From positions 144,770,941 through 144,834,940 of the forward strand of contig CM030361.1 of assembly GCA_017893485.1 (NCBI GenBank): 64,000 nt of DNA, read 5' to 3'. The position numbers and the translations under genes are program-made. This stretch comes from Hemerocallis citrina (taxonomy: Eukaryota > Streptophyta > Magnoliopsida > Asparagales > Asphodelaceae). This document shows, piece after piece, positions 1 to 11,751 of this stretch (positions within the stretch are counted from its first letter, which is position 1; the number at the start of each line of letters is the position of its first letter). The notes beneath the pieces were generated by a model that saw nothing but the letters and a program-made list of their open reading frames with translations, was not told the origin of the DNA and did no database searches.

Positions 1-19
1 ATATTATATATACTTGTAC

Positions 20-2946
20 TGTCACGCCCCGCTTCCCAAAATATGGGAATACGAAGTCCGTGACGAAGGCCCAGCGAATGATTTTAACATCATCCATAAG
101 TGGTACCAATCTTAACTCAACAACATAAAAAGAAATAATCACAACCACAAAGAAAACATAATCACATAAACGAGAATAAAATTCAATAACCAAATCTGGA
201 ATACAAGAACTTAACAAATAGTTCGAGAATATGCAATGTAGTAACAGTTTGACGAGTTCCTTTCAGTTACCCATCACTGTACATGTATAACATAACTCAA
301 AAGAAAGAGGAAGAGAACGCGTTAGAGCAAGCTTTGGGAGACAAATAGTAGGAAGCAGTAAAATAGGAATAAAGGACTATATCACAAGAACAGAAATTGG
401 AACGTTATTGAAGTCAATAAATAATAAACGGTAACAAAATCAAAAGTTGATAATCAATAATTCAGAACCAGGAATTAATGTTTCATAACCAGTATTCAGT
501 ATTAGTGTCAATATTCAGTGATCATTTATGTCTCTAAGTATTTCATCAATCCTAACTAATGTAGCACTTCATGTGTCCCATTTATTTACCGCATGGTTGC
601 TACATGCAAACAAGTTACGTTTAGACTTAGTGGTAGATTTTATAGAGCCGTGTACTCAGGCATCATTATGTCATGTCCTGTAATCAAGTAATGGGTTTTA
701 GAGATGGCCTTCGTCAATCCCTGACGTGATACTTAGTTTTACGTGGCACTTAGTTCCATATAACTTGTAAATCATGTATGGATTCTAGAGGTGGCCCCGT
801 CAATCCCTGACGCAGCACTTAGTTCCATATAACTTGTAAATCATGTATGGATTCTAGAGGAGGCCCCGTCAATCCCTGACGTAGCACTTAGTTCCATATA
901 ACTTGTAAATCATGTATGGATTCTAGAGGTGGCCCCCGTAAGTTCTAGAGGTGGCCCCCGTCAATCCCTGACGTGGAACTTAGTTCCATTTAACTTTAAA
1001 ACATGGAAAACACAGGCCCCCTTCCGAGTATACTTACCTATATTGTCCACTACTATAGTCTTTCCCTTAACCCCGGCTTGTTATTTATTACTATTATCAA
1101 TCATTTATGAACACGCATGTGATCAATGTGAACGATGGTATCAATATTCATGTAACACGTACAATTGATGAGACCGGTAGCACTAGTACAATTTCAAGAT
1201 GATATCAAGACTATATAATACATGAAATTTACATGGTTCAATTCATTAAATATGGAAAACACGGTTTATATGCAAAACATAACAATATATGGACTAAGTG
1301 TATTACGATTTCTATGTGCAAGATTTTAAGTTATTGTGTCAGGAACCGGGTCGAAACCTCAGTACAAACTCTGGCAAATGACAAAGCAGTATATTTGAAA
1401 GTTCCATAATAAAATAAATTTACGGTTCAAGTTTTATTTCAATACAAATGGCACGGTAATACAACTATGAATCAATAGCATTATACAATAAAGAAACAAC
1501 GGAGTTCAATTAAATGTAATATTCAAATTGATTACTACTTGCCAGATTTCAAAGAGTGTTTTCTTGAACTAGAAACAATAAAAATAAGTTCAAGAGACGC
1601 TTGCCTGTTAGAAGACGATTCTGAATGTATAAGAATAACAGGATTAAGATCCCGGGCGACGATCCAAAACATGTGCGAGTCACGTGCAAAACAGCAGACA
1701 GCAGAAGCACCCAAATCAGTAAAACAGCAATAGACTCTACTTCACCCAGAACAGAAAAATAGCAAGATGAGATCTGCTACACGCCAAAACAGCACACACC
1801 AAAAGTATCCAAGATCAACACCGGGTCCCCTCCCAAACACCAAACAACGAGTTCGAATCGCATGTGCCAAAACAGCAAACAGCGGCAGCAACCACACAAG
1901 GAGCCCACTGTTCTCCTTCTCCTTCCTCGACTTCTACAGAGAGAGAAAAAGGGTGGGAGAAGGGACTGCGACCATGGCGGTCAGGGGCGACGGCAGTGGC
2001 GACCACGGCAGAGGCATCGACAACGTTGCTGCGGTCGGGAAGCGACAGTAGTGGTGAGGGTGACGCAATGAGCGAGCTCTGTTTTGCTCGAAAATAGAGG
2101 CAACGGAACAGGGGGGTGTTCGGACTTGGACGACGACGACGACGATGGTGTTCTCCAGTGGAGTACGAGCGGAGGAAGGCGAAGACGAGGGATCGATGGC
2201 GCGGAGGGAGGCGCAGGCGATGGTTAATGGCGATAGCGACAATGGGTAATGGGTTCGAGCAGAGTCTGGGTTAGAGCGGGATGAGGAAGACGATGAGAGG
2301 GTGGAGGCAGAGGTAAAGGCAGAGGCAGAGGCTCAACGATGGGTGTATAGTCAAGACGGAGCGACGGGATAGGGAGGCTAACGATGGAGCACAGCAAAGC
2401 GGAAAGGTGGAGGGGGATGCAGGCGGATAGGGACGGGGTGAGCACATGGAGAGAGGAAGAAGAAGGGCATTCAGGGTGTTGAGGCGATGGTGGGTTCAGA
2501 GTAGGGAGTCGATGTTTTGAAGATGCCGTGGCGAGGTGGGTCGAGGAAAATGAATAGGCGATTCAGAGGTAGGAGAAGGGGGGTTGGCGACTAATAGAGT
2601 TTTGCATAGTAGATTAGGGGGTAGGGTTAGCTAGGGTTAGGTTATTAGGGTATTTATGAATAGGGTAATGGATTTTGGGGTTATAGGGTTTGGGTACAGT
2701 ATGGGTCAAATAGGAGGACAATTCTCAAACCAACAAGACAAAAGACAATTTCATGAAATTAAATTTGAATTAGGAAAAGGAAAAGTAAGATTCAAATAAT
2801 CAAACTGAGATCAAAGATAAACATGAATAATATTAGAATTGATATTATTCGATACAATAATGAAACAAAATGAAATGTTTTAGGAACAAAAGAGATTACA
2901 ATGGAGATCAACAATAAAAGGGGAAAAAATGGAAATGGGAGTTACA
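20..2946 (-). repeat. 3' LTR of element 1
   Basis: 2927-bp long terminal repeat, matched almost end to end by 6585-10317 except for one replaced block. In element orientation it starts TGTAACTCCC and ends GGCGTGACA. The middle (about 1770-2600) is GC-rich and gives overlapping open frames on both strands, which are composition artefacts with no recognisable domain. A TATA-like CATAAATACC in element orientation lies near 2649-2658, which would put transcription start about 300 bp into the LTR. The tract 1483-1719 is the block missing from the other LTR. Confidence 0.93.
690..990. repeat. Short tandem repeats inside LTR of element 1
   Basis: About four imperfect copies of a roughly 70-bp unit containing ttctagaggtggccc, cgtcaatccctgacg and acttagttcc. 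The core gtcaatccctgac is itself an imperfect inverted repeat (GTCA...TGAC). The homologous array in the other LTR (about 7215-7480) has a different internal arrangement, so the units have expanded and contracted since insertion. No function can be assigned; U3 repeats of this kind often hold promoter elements, which is inference. Confidence 0.75.
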
Positions 2947-3026
2947 ATCCTACCCACCTTATAATAAAATTTCGTCCTCGAAATTTATTCAAGTGGAATA
3001 GGATAACCCCGAAGAAAAAGAAATAA

Positions 3027-3596
3027 TCACATAAAAAGGTGGGAAAACTTCTTCTGGATCTCATCTTCAAGCTCCCAAGTCAACTCACCTGGCGAGTGAG
3101 GATTCCAAGCAACCCGAACCAACCTGATGACCTTGTTCTTCAAAATCTTCTCCCGTCGGTCCAAAATCGAAACCGGACGGATCTCACAAGTCAAATCTGA
3201 CCGAACAGACAACTCTGAGTAGTCGATGACATGAATATCATCCCTGACATACTTCCTGAGTTGGGAGACTTGAAAGTCATCGTGCACTCCCAATAGAGCC
3301 AGCAGCAACGCGAGTCTATAGGCCACCTTGCCCACTCTCTCCACAACATCGAACGGCTCAATGAATCTATGGCTTAGCTTGTCCCCTGCCTCCAAACCGG
3401 ATAAATCCCTTCCATGGTGATACTTTGAGGAACACAAGACCACCCACTTCAACTCTAATGGTCTCTTGTGAACATCTACCCATTTCCTCTGTCTGTCCTG
3501 AGCTGCCTGCAGGTGCTTCCTGATCGGGGCCACTGCCTCAACAGTCTTCGTGATCAGCCCCAAAAGCTTCCTCTCACCAATGTCGTCCCAGCACAC
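3027..3596 (-). pseudogene. Integrase C-terminus plus chromodomain-like tail, element 1
   Basis: 189-residue open frame matching the end of a Ty3 integrase. The N-terminal part covers the region that follows the catalytic core (IRKHLQAAQDRQRKWVD, then a GDKLSHRF-like segment), followed by PFDVVERVGKVAYRLAL and QVSQLRKYV, which is the family GPY/F region. The last ~50 residues (RPVSILDRREKILKNKVIRL ... WELEDEIQKKFSHLF) resemble the chromodomain of Tekay/Del chromoviruses, a module thought to direct insertion to heterochromatin. The frame is not continuous with the integrase core upstream (4073-3744), and start and end are set only by stops. Clear family assignment; not functional as it stands. 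Confidence 0.85.
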
Positions 3597-3743
3597 TGGA
3601 GACCTACACTTTCAACCATACAAGACTTCATACGGAGCTGCCTTAAGACTTGCTTGGTAACTATAATTGTGTGAAAACTCCACCAAGTTTAGATGATCCT
3701 CCCAAGATCCTCCAAACTGCAGAACACAGGATCTCAACATATC

Positions 3744-4404
3744 TTACAATGTCTGAATGGTCCTCTCCGATTTCCCATTTGTCTGCGGATAGAACACGGT
3801 ACTGTAGTTCAGCTTGCTCCCAAGACTGCCATGAAGACTCTCGCAGAACTGCGTTCGGAATCTAGTGTTGCTGATAGGAACCCCATGCAATCTGGCAATC
3901 TCTTGGATGTACTTCTCCCCAAGGCTCTCTATAGACTGGCCACTCTTCGTCAAGCGATCCACAACTACCCAGATAGCATTGTCACCCTTGGGACTTCTTG
4001 GCAAGGCAGGCACAAAGTCCATGGTAATATTCTCCCGTTTCCACTCCGAAATAGGAAGAGGTTGAAGAATCACAGCAGTCCTCTAATGTTCTGCCTTCAC
4101 CTATTGGCAGATCAAACAGTGCGACACATACCTCGCCACGGCTCTCTTCATACCATGCCACCAAAAGTGCAATTTCAGATCCCGATACATCTTTGTACCA
4201 CCGGGATGGATGGAATTCGGCGAATGGTGAGCTTCTTCGAGCAACTTCTGCCTGACTTCTCCCTTCAGAACACATAACGGGTCCCAAAGCGGAGAGATCC
4301 ATCCTCATGAATAACCATGTCAGTCCTCGAACCCGCTTCAACTTCAGCTCGAAACTCTTGTAACTGCTCAACACCTGACTATGTTTCTTTAATCTGTTCC
4401 ACAA
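3744..4404 (-). pseudogene. Integrase core remnant, element 1
   Basis: Two overlapping frames carry pieces of integrase. The frame 4073-3744 reads PLPISEWKRENITMDFVPAL then WVVVDRLTKS, typical of the integrase core start with the first catalytic Asp (TMDF). It ends with YSTVFYPQTNGKSERTIQTL, containing the third acidic residue (SERT). The stretch that should hold the second catalytic Asp (family SDRD) is collapsed to GVPISNTRF, so part of the core is deleted. The frame 4404-3982 holds the frameshifted zinc-binding and linker region. The enzyme cannot be active. Confidence 0.82.
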
Positions 4405-6061
4405 ACAACGACTGCAGCTGAAGCATCATACAACTTTGCTCGGTACCAGGCAAAATCACTTCCAACTCCAATCTTCTCATCTCTTCAAAAAGCTCCTTCT
4501 GCTCAGTAAGAACCATGGCGGCTGGACTTCTGCTCAGAGCATCAGGTACTAAGATGACCTTACCAGGATGGTACTGCAAATTAATATCGAAGTCTTCCAT
4601 CAGTTCCAGCCATCATCTCTGCCTCATATTCAGCTCCTTCTGAGTAAACACGTACTTGAGACTCTTGTGGTCAGTGAAAATCTTCACTCGGTCTCCAAGT
4701 AGGTAGTGTCTCCAAAGCTTCAGAGCAAAAATCACAGCAGTAAGCTCCAAGTCGTGTGTAGGATAATTCTTCTCATGCGGTCTCAACTGCCTAGAAGAAT
4801 ATGTGACAACACCGCCTTGTTGCATCAGAACAGCACACAAACCTCTGCCTAAGGCATCACAATGAATCGTCAAACCTCCTAATCCATCCGGTATCGTCAA
4901 CACAGGTGCTGATGTCAACTGATCTCTCAACTCAGCGAAGGCTTCATTACAGGACTCATCCCACACGAATCTTTGCTCTTTCCCGGTCAACTTGGTCAAT
5001 GGCCCGGCAATCTTCGAGAAATCCTGAATAAACTTTCTGTAGTAACCTGCTAGCCGAAGGAAACTACGAACTTCAGGTACAGATTTCGGCGTCGGCCAAT
5101 CCTTAACTGCAGAGATCTTAGATGGATCGACAGAAACTCCATCACCAGAGATAATATGCCCCAGGAAGGCAACCCGGTCCAACCAAAATTTGCACTTGCT
5201 AAATTTCCCATACAGCTGATGTTCTCTCAACGTCTGCAAGACAACCTGCAAGTGCTCAACGTGCTCATCACGACTCTGAGAATAGACGAGGATATCGCCG
5301 ATGAACACCACAACGAACTTGTCCATGAAGGGAGAGAAGACCCGATTCATCAAGCTCATGAACACGGCTGGAGCATTCGTAACCCCGAAAGGCATCACCA
5401 AGAACTCATAGTGACCATATTGAGTGCGGAAAGCGTTCTTCTGTACATCCTCAGCTTTCACCTTGACCTGATGGTACCCCGAACGAAGACCCAACTTCGA
5501 GAACACAGAAGCACCTCCCAATTGGTCGAACAAGTTATCAATTCTCGGCAACGGGTATCGGTTCTTCACAGTAATATTTTTCAGCTCATGGTAGTCGATC
5601 CACAACCAGCGAATACCATCCTTCTTGTTGACGAACAATACAGGAGCTCCCCAAGGCGAGACACTCGACCTGATAAAATCCTTATTCAGCATCTCCTGAA
5701 TCAGCTCCTTCAACTCTGCCAATTCAACTGGCACCATCCGGTACGGGCTCTTAGAAATAGGAGTTGTACCCAGCTGGACATCAATCCTGAACACAACTTC
5801 TCGGTCTGGCGGCAGTCCTGGAAAATCATCCGGAAACACATCAAGAAGCTCTCGCACAATCAAAGGTGCGACAACACCATCAGCATCCACTTCCTGCATT
5901 ACTCTAGTTTCAAGACTTACTGCCTCCTCAATATGGCCAAGCGGCATTTCAACAGCGTGGAATTCAATTTCCTGACGGTCTAGTATTTGGAACACCACCT
6001 TTTTCTTACGGCAGTCAATCATAGCATGAGTAATACCGAGCCGGTCCATGCCCAAGATCAC
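4379..6061 (-). pseudogene. Reverse transcriptase / RNase H, element 1
   Basis: The frame 6061-4613 begins after the protease in the conserved ILGMDRLG segment. It runs through the RT fingers ([31 protein letters not shown]), palm ([40 protein letters not shown]) and thumb ([17 protein letters not shown]). It then enters the Ty3-type RNase H ([55 protein letters not shown]). The RT active-site YxDD is FIGD at about 5286-5300, so the first of the two paired aspartates is Gly. A TGA at 4613-4615 replaces the Arg codon expected after NMRQR; the frame resumes and continues to 4379 (HPGKVILVPDALSRSP). Upstream on the same strand a few protease C-terminal residues ([16 protein letters not shown]) are readable, but the DTG active site and all of gag are absent. 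Confidence 0.9.
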
Positions 6062-6559
6062 ATCAAAATTCGAATTGCTGATGACAATAAGGTCAGCTAC
6101 AAAATCAACTCCTGCAATAACAAAGGGCTCTGCTTACAGATCTGAGAGCACACAATGGTACTTCCACCTATAGTGATGTTCCAGGCTATTGACATATCGT
6201 TGTAGATCCAGTGATACCGATCGACGAACCGAGCATGAAGGAAAAGAACGGATGACACCGGAATCAAAAGAATATAAGTACAAGAGAACAAAATTATACC
6301 CAATAAGAAATCAATGAATGTGAATGAATGGAAGGGACGAAACAACTTAGAAATGAAGGAACTGAATATGAAGGAATCAAAGCGAAATCAAATAAGATGA
6401 GTATCCAGATATATGTTGGTTATTACATGTTCATGTGATTGACGTGGTGCGCATATTATTGAGCTAGACTGGCTAGAGCCAAACTTAACTATTATATTAG
6501 CCAATCATGACCAATACATTAGCCAACCCTGGGCAAACTCCAACGTAGTTAGAGCCTAA

Positions 6560-6575
6560 CCTGGCTCTGATACCA
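6560..6575 (-). other. Primer-binding site (initiator tRNA-Met), element 1
   Basis: On the minus strand this reads TGGTATCAGAGCCAGG, beginning with the 12-nt TGGTATCAGAGC complementary to the 3' end of plant initiator tRNA-Met. It lies 9 nt inside the 5' LTR edge at 6585, a slightly longer gap than usual. Confidence 0.9.
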
Positions 6576-6584
6576 TTTAAAACC

Positions 6585-9500
6585 TGTCACGCCCCGCTTC
6601 CCAAAATACAGGAATACGAGTCCGTGACGAAGGCCCAGCGAATGATTTTAACATCATCCATAAGTTGTACCAGTCTTAACTCAACAACATGAAAAGAAAT
6701 AATCACAACCACACAGAAAATATAATCACATAAACGAGAATAAAATTCAATAACCAAATCTAAACTTACCAAATAGTTTGAGAATATGCAATGCAGTAAC
6801 AGTTCGACGAGTTCCTTTCAGTTACCCATCATTGTACCTGTATAACATAACTCAAAAGAAAGAGGAAGAGAACCCGTTAGAGTAAGCAATAAAATAGGAA
6901 ATAAAGGACTATATAACATGAACAAAAATTGGAACGTTATTGGAGTCAATAAATGATAAACGATAACAAAATCAAAAGTTGATAATCAATAATTCAGAAT
7001 CAGGAACATAACCAGTATTCAGTATTAGTATCAATATTCAGTGTTCATTTATGTGTATAAGTCTTTTATCAATCCTAACTAATGTAGCACTTCATGTGTC
7101 CCATTTATTTACCGCATGGTTGCTACCTGCAAACAAGTTATGTTTAGACTTAGTGGTGGATTTTATAGGGCCGTATACTCAGGCATCATTATGTCATGTC
7201 CTGTAATCAAGTAATGGGTTCTAGAGGTGGCCCCTGTCAATCCCTGACGTGGCACTTAGTTCCATATAACTTGTAAATCATGTATAGATTCTAGAGGTGG
7301 CCCCCGTAGGTTCTAGAGGTGGCTCCCGTCAATTCCTGACGTGACACTTATTTCTACGTGGCACTTAGTTTCATATAACTTATAAATCATGTATGGATTC
7401 TAAAGGTGGCCCCAGTAGGTTCTAGAGGTGGCCCTCGTCAATCCCTGACGTGAAACTTAGTTCTACGTGGCACTTAGTTCCATTTAACTTTAAAATATTA
7501 GAAACACGGGCCCCCTTCTGAGTACACTTACCTATATTGTCCACTACTATGGTCTTTCCCTTAACCCCAGCTTGTTATTTATTATTATCAATTATTTATG
7601 AACATGCATGTGATCAATGTGGACGATGATATCAATACTCATGTAACAGGTACAATTAATGAAACCAGTAGCACCAGCACAATTTCAAGATGATATGAAG
7701 ACTATACAATACATAAAATATACATGGTTCAATTCATTAAATATGGAAAACATGGTTTATATGCAAAACATAACAATATATGGACTAAGTGTACTACGAT
7801 TTCTAGGTGCAAGATTTTAAGTTATTCTGTCAGGAACCGGGTCGAAACCTCAGTACAAACTCGGGCAAATGACAAGGTAGTATATTTGAAAGTTCCATAA
7901 TAAAATAAATTTACGATTCAAGTTTTATTTCAATAGCAATGGCACGATAAGACAACTATGAATCAATAGCATTTATATATATCTTAAGCAAATAGGCCTA
8001 CTCATCTCTCCTTTCTCTATTTTGAAATGGAGAAAGAAGAGCAAAAGTAGAAACTAACACGTTATCAGCACGTAAAAAAAATTTTAAAAAAAAGGGGAAA
8101 AGGCAACCTTCAAAGTTCAAACTGTCTCCTTTCGATCAAACCCCTCATCTTCCCCCAAATCTCCAACTTCACAAAAGCCCTAATAATTCAAAGATCATAC
8201 CAAACCCTAATTCCGCCCCCTACTTCCCCCAAATCGCCGCCTCCTCCACAGGCGGGCCGGCCCCATGTGACATGCACGTGCGGAAAACAGAAGCAGCGAT
8301 GTAACATAACCCAAAACATTCTGATTTGGTGCACTGCCGATTCATGAATCTCGAACCTACAGTTCTTTTTTGTCTTCTTCAAGTGAATATCGATTCTTCG
8401 TCGTCTTCAGGTGAATTTTGATTCAAGTGTTTGATGAATTTCTCTGACCGACTTCGAATTGAAGAAAATTGGGTGATTTTGTGAGTGAATTTGTCAATGT
8501 GGGTTGTGATTTTTGTGTGAAGATGGTGTGTACTGAAGGATGGCTTGCATCGTCAAGGTTCTTGGTGATGGAAGGTTCTCGGAGAATTCGGAAGGTACTT
8601 ATTTATTGTTTCGTTCTTGAATCTCATATCTACGGTTCTTCTTCAGGTGAATTTTGATTCAAGTGTATGATGAATTTCTTGGATAGGTTTCGATTTGATG
8701 GATATTTATGAAACTTTGGTAATTTTTGTGAGTGAATTTAGCAATGTAAGTTGTGAATTTTTGTGAAAATGGTGTGTACGATTAAGGGGGGGATGGATGG
8801 CTTGCATCGTGAGGCTTCTTGGTGATGGAGGGTTCGCAGAGAATTTGGAAGGTACTTATTTTTTGTTTCGTTTTGGTTGTGGAATGTTTTGGAATGGTTT
8901 AGTTGGTAAGCGTAAGGGATTGTTGTCATAGTTTTATAAAACTATGTTCATCACGGGATTGTTGCAATAAGTAGATTTACAAAACTATGTTTATCATTCC
9001 AATATTCAAATTCCTCCAAAACATCCATAAATCCCAAAATCATATTCACCGCCATCGCCGCCCCCAACCCCCATTCTCCCCTATTGATTGCACCAAAATT
9101 ATTTTAGTCTATGTAATTTGCACAGGGTAATACTAGTAAAACAGCAACAGACTCTACTTCACCCAGAACAGCAAAACAGCAAGATGGGATCTGCTACACG
9201 CCAAAACAACACACACCAAAAGTAGCCAAGATCAACACCGGATCCCCTCCCAAACACCAAATAGCGAATTCGGATCGCTTGTGCCAAAACAGCAAACAGT
9301 GGTAGTAACCACACAAGGAGCCCACTGTTCTCCTTCTCCTTCCTTGACTTCGAAAGCAAGAGAAAAAAGGGCTGGAGAGGGGACGACGACCATGGCGGTC
9401 GGGGGCGACGGCAGCGGTGACATGGTAGAGGTGGCGACGACGTTGTTGCGGTCGGGAAGCGACAGCAACGGCGAGGGCGGCGCAACGAGCGAGCTCTGTT

Positions 9501-10317
9501 TTGCTCGAAAACAGAGGATACAAAATAGGGGGTGTTCGGACTTGGACAATGACGACAACGATGGGGTTCTCCAGTGGAGTGCGAGCGGAGGATGGCGAAG
9601 ACGAGGGATCGACGGTGCGGAGGGAGGCACAGGCGATGGTGACAATGGGTAATGGGTTCGAGCGGAGTCTGGGTTAGAGCGGGATGAGGAAGATGATGAG
9701 AGGGTGGAGGCAGAGGTGGAGGCAGAGGCAGAGGCTTGACGATGGGTGTATAGTCGGGATGGGGAGGCTAACAATGGAGCACAGCGGAGCGAAAAGGCGG
9801 AGGGGGATGCAGGCGAACAAGGACGATGTGAGCACATGGTGAGAGGAAGAAGAAGGGTGTTCAGGGTGTTAAGGTTGTGGTGGGTTCGGAGTAGGGAGTC
9901 GATGGGTTGAAGACGAAGTGGAGAGGTAGGTCGAGGAAAATGAATAGGCGGTTCGGAGGTATGAGAATGGGGTTGGCGGCTAATAGAGGTTTGCACAGTA
10001 GATTAGGGGGTAGGGTTAGCTAGGGTTAGGTTATTATGGTATTTATGAATAGGGTAATGGATTTTGGGGTTATAGGGTTTGGGTATAATATGGGTCAAAT
10101 AGGAGGACAAAAAGACAATTTCATGAAATTAAATTTGAATTAGGAAAAGAAAAAATAAGATTCAAATAATCAAACTGAGATCAAGGATAAAAATGAATAA
10201 TATTAGAATTGATATTATTCGATACAATAATAAAACAAAATGAAATGTTTTAGGATCACAAAAGAGATTACAATTGGGATCAACAATAAAAAGGGAAAAA
10301 TGGAAATGGGAGTTACA
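6585..10317 (-). repeat. 5' LTR of element 1, with a 1.16-kb foreign segment
   Basis: 3733-bp LTR homologous to 20-2946. Homology is collinear from 6585 to about 7971 and again from about 9135 to 10317. Between these, 237 bp of the LTR1 sequence (1483-1719) is replaced by an unrelated block of about 1160 bp. The right edge ggagttaca is followed by target duplication tgtac. A TATA-like CATAAATACC in element orientation is retained near 10038-10047. Short tandem units corresponding to 690-990 are at about 7215-7480. Confidence 0.92.
7972..9135. other. Segment replacing part of the 5' LTR of element 1
   Basis: This block has no counterpart in the other LTR. It contains an internal imperfect direct duplication: about 8390-8612 and about 8640-8875 share tcaggtgaattttgattcaa, gtgagtgaattt and gatggcttgcatcgt, with roughly 250-bp spacing. 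Near its left end is aacacgttatcagcacg, which resembles leader sequence seen after the LTR of some plant Ty1-copia elements; that resemblance is from memory and weak. No open frame carries a recognisable domain. No target duplication or TIR was found, so a filler or gene-conversion origin is as likely as a transposition. Confidence 0.6.
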
Positions 10318-10322
10318 TGTAC

Positions 10323-10918
10323 TACTCATTAATGAAAACATAACTTTCCAAAACCTTTCAAATCCCTACTTTTAAATAGAGAAAGGATAGAACGGGTAGG
10401 TCTATTAGCTTAAGATATAGTATAATAAGGCTTTGAAAGATTGCACTAAAAGTTGGACATGGACTTGCATTATGTGTGGATAATTATCATGTATACTATT
10501 TTAGCATTTCAGTTTGTTCAAAAACTTGTAGCCATTTTATTATTCCTCACTCGTGTTTCCCGTTCAACACAATGCTTCTTGATATCAATTGGAAATCAGT
10601 TGAATGGCACACCAAAATTTAAATAAATATAAGTATTAAAAATTTACCAAACAGTGCGACTCTTCAATAAAACATGGTGGAAATTAATGGATGATCTTCC
10701 ATCAATCTTCAAAAACTATTATGTTCATTTAGTATGCGATAATAGCAGAATTTCACCGTGATTCTTGAACCTTTCTTCGACAAATTTTTTTTTATATATG
10801 GGCATATAAGAAAATTATTGGAGATTAAATTAAGAATTAGAACCACATGGACAAAATCTTTTATGCGTAAAACATTTTTTTACTGGATAAAAGAAGGGAA
10901 AAGTTATGAGAGCCATGG
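10323..10918. other. AT-rich DNA without recognisable features
   Basis: I find no open frame with a domain, no terminal repeat and no RNA gene here. It is the flank between element 1 and the degraded copia element and carries only short A/T runs. Confidence 0.6.
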
Positions 10919-11751
10919 CAGAAAATCACCCTGAGGGAAGGGGTTTGGATATGGTGATTGTGGGAAAAGTAAAAATTTTAAAATAAATGCATAAAGTAAA
11001 GATATAAAGTTAAAGAAAATAAACTCAATAGTGAGATGAGACATGGCGATTTAAGTTGTTCAGTTCCTAGACTTAATCCACTATCCCATTACCTGCTGAC
11101 TTCTATATATAAGACCTGTAAACCGCCTCAATCCAAAGCAAAAAGTAAGTGACAAAGCAAGACCGTAGTCTTGACAAAGAAAACAATAAAAGCGATATTC
11201 TCTCTTAATCTTTAGCAAATGATAAGTTCTGAATTATTGAGTCAAAAGAGATAAAGAAAAATATTATTGATCCCCCTTTATAAATACGAAATAAGAATAT
11301 TAATTTTCAAAAGAAAAATATTCATTCTGTTTTTGAACTGACGGTCGACCGTAAATATTGACGGTCGACCATCATTTAATCTCGAGAAAATCGAGAGAAA
11401 TTGACAGTCAACCTTAACCTTTGGTTTGACGGTCGTTTGCAATGCACAGTCGACTTTTGGTTCAGAAAAAAAGTAAATTTTCAAGGAATCAATAATATAT
11501 CTTTCCGAACTTATCATTTAACAAGAATCATTTTACATAATAATTCTTACCAAAACAAGAATTAAAAAGAAGATTTCTTGATAGGCTTGACTCTTAATGA
11601 TTTGTACATTTCTTTCTCTTGTGAAATTCTTTTGATTTGATTGTCTTTCCATATTTAGCATGATTCTTTCTTCTGATGTTCTTATTATTTTGTTTCTTTA
11701 TCATTAGATGCTGAAATATCTTAGTTTGAAATATTTTGATTAGATGCTGAG
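10919..11751 (-). repeat. 3' LTR (truncated) of the degraded copia element
   Basis: Homologous to 13786-14700 through shared tracts such as aaatcaccctg, cataaagtaaagatataaag, caagaccgtagtcttgac and the cluster of GGTCGACC-like motifs. It lacks about 92 bp present in the other copy (13949-14040). It ends abruptly at the small nested element. Positions 11338-11462 hold the gtcgac motif cluster. Confidence 0.75.

Larger units (their letters stand above)
15..10322 (-). mobile_element. Ty3/gypsy LTR retrotransposon, Tekay-like chromovirus, gag-less (element 1)
   Basis: A complete LTR-bounded insertion read on the minus strand. The two LTRs (20-2946 and 6585-10317) begin and end with the inverted TG...CA ends TGTAACTCCC and GGCGTGACA in element orientation. 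The 5-bp target duplication tgtac is present at 15-19 and 10318-10322. A PBS matching initiator tRNA-Met lies inside the 5' LTR at 6560-6575. A purine-rich tract (aggtgggtaggat in element orientation) abuts the 3' LTR at 2947-2959. The internal region is only about 3.6 kb: gag and most of protease are missing, while RT, RNase H, integrase and a chromodomain-like tail remain. The LTR length and C-terminal chromodomain fit the Tekay/Del group; this lineage call is from family knowledge. The element can only have moved by complementation, and its remaining genes are now broken. Confidence 0.93.

Noticed and set aside
1767..2445. Several overlapping open frames on both strands in the element 1 LTR
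   Set aside because: GC-rich LTR sequence gives chance open frames; both LTR copies show different, incompatible frames and there is no domain.
5156..5983. 275-codon plus-strand open frame
   Set aside because: It is the antisense of the element 1 reverse transcriptase; no domain of its own and codon pattern explained by the RT on the other strand.
6560..6575. Possible tRNA-Met gene
   Set aside because: Only the 12-16 nt PBS match is present; no tRNA arms. The same applies at 13773-13784 and 23276-23294.
9159..9996. 254-codon minus-strand Ser/Pro-rich frame
   Set aside because: It lies in the 5' LTR of element 1; the matching stretch of the other LTR is broken into different frames, so it is not a conserved gene.
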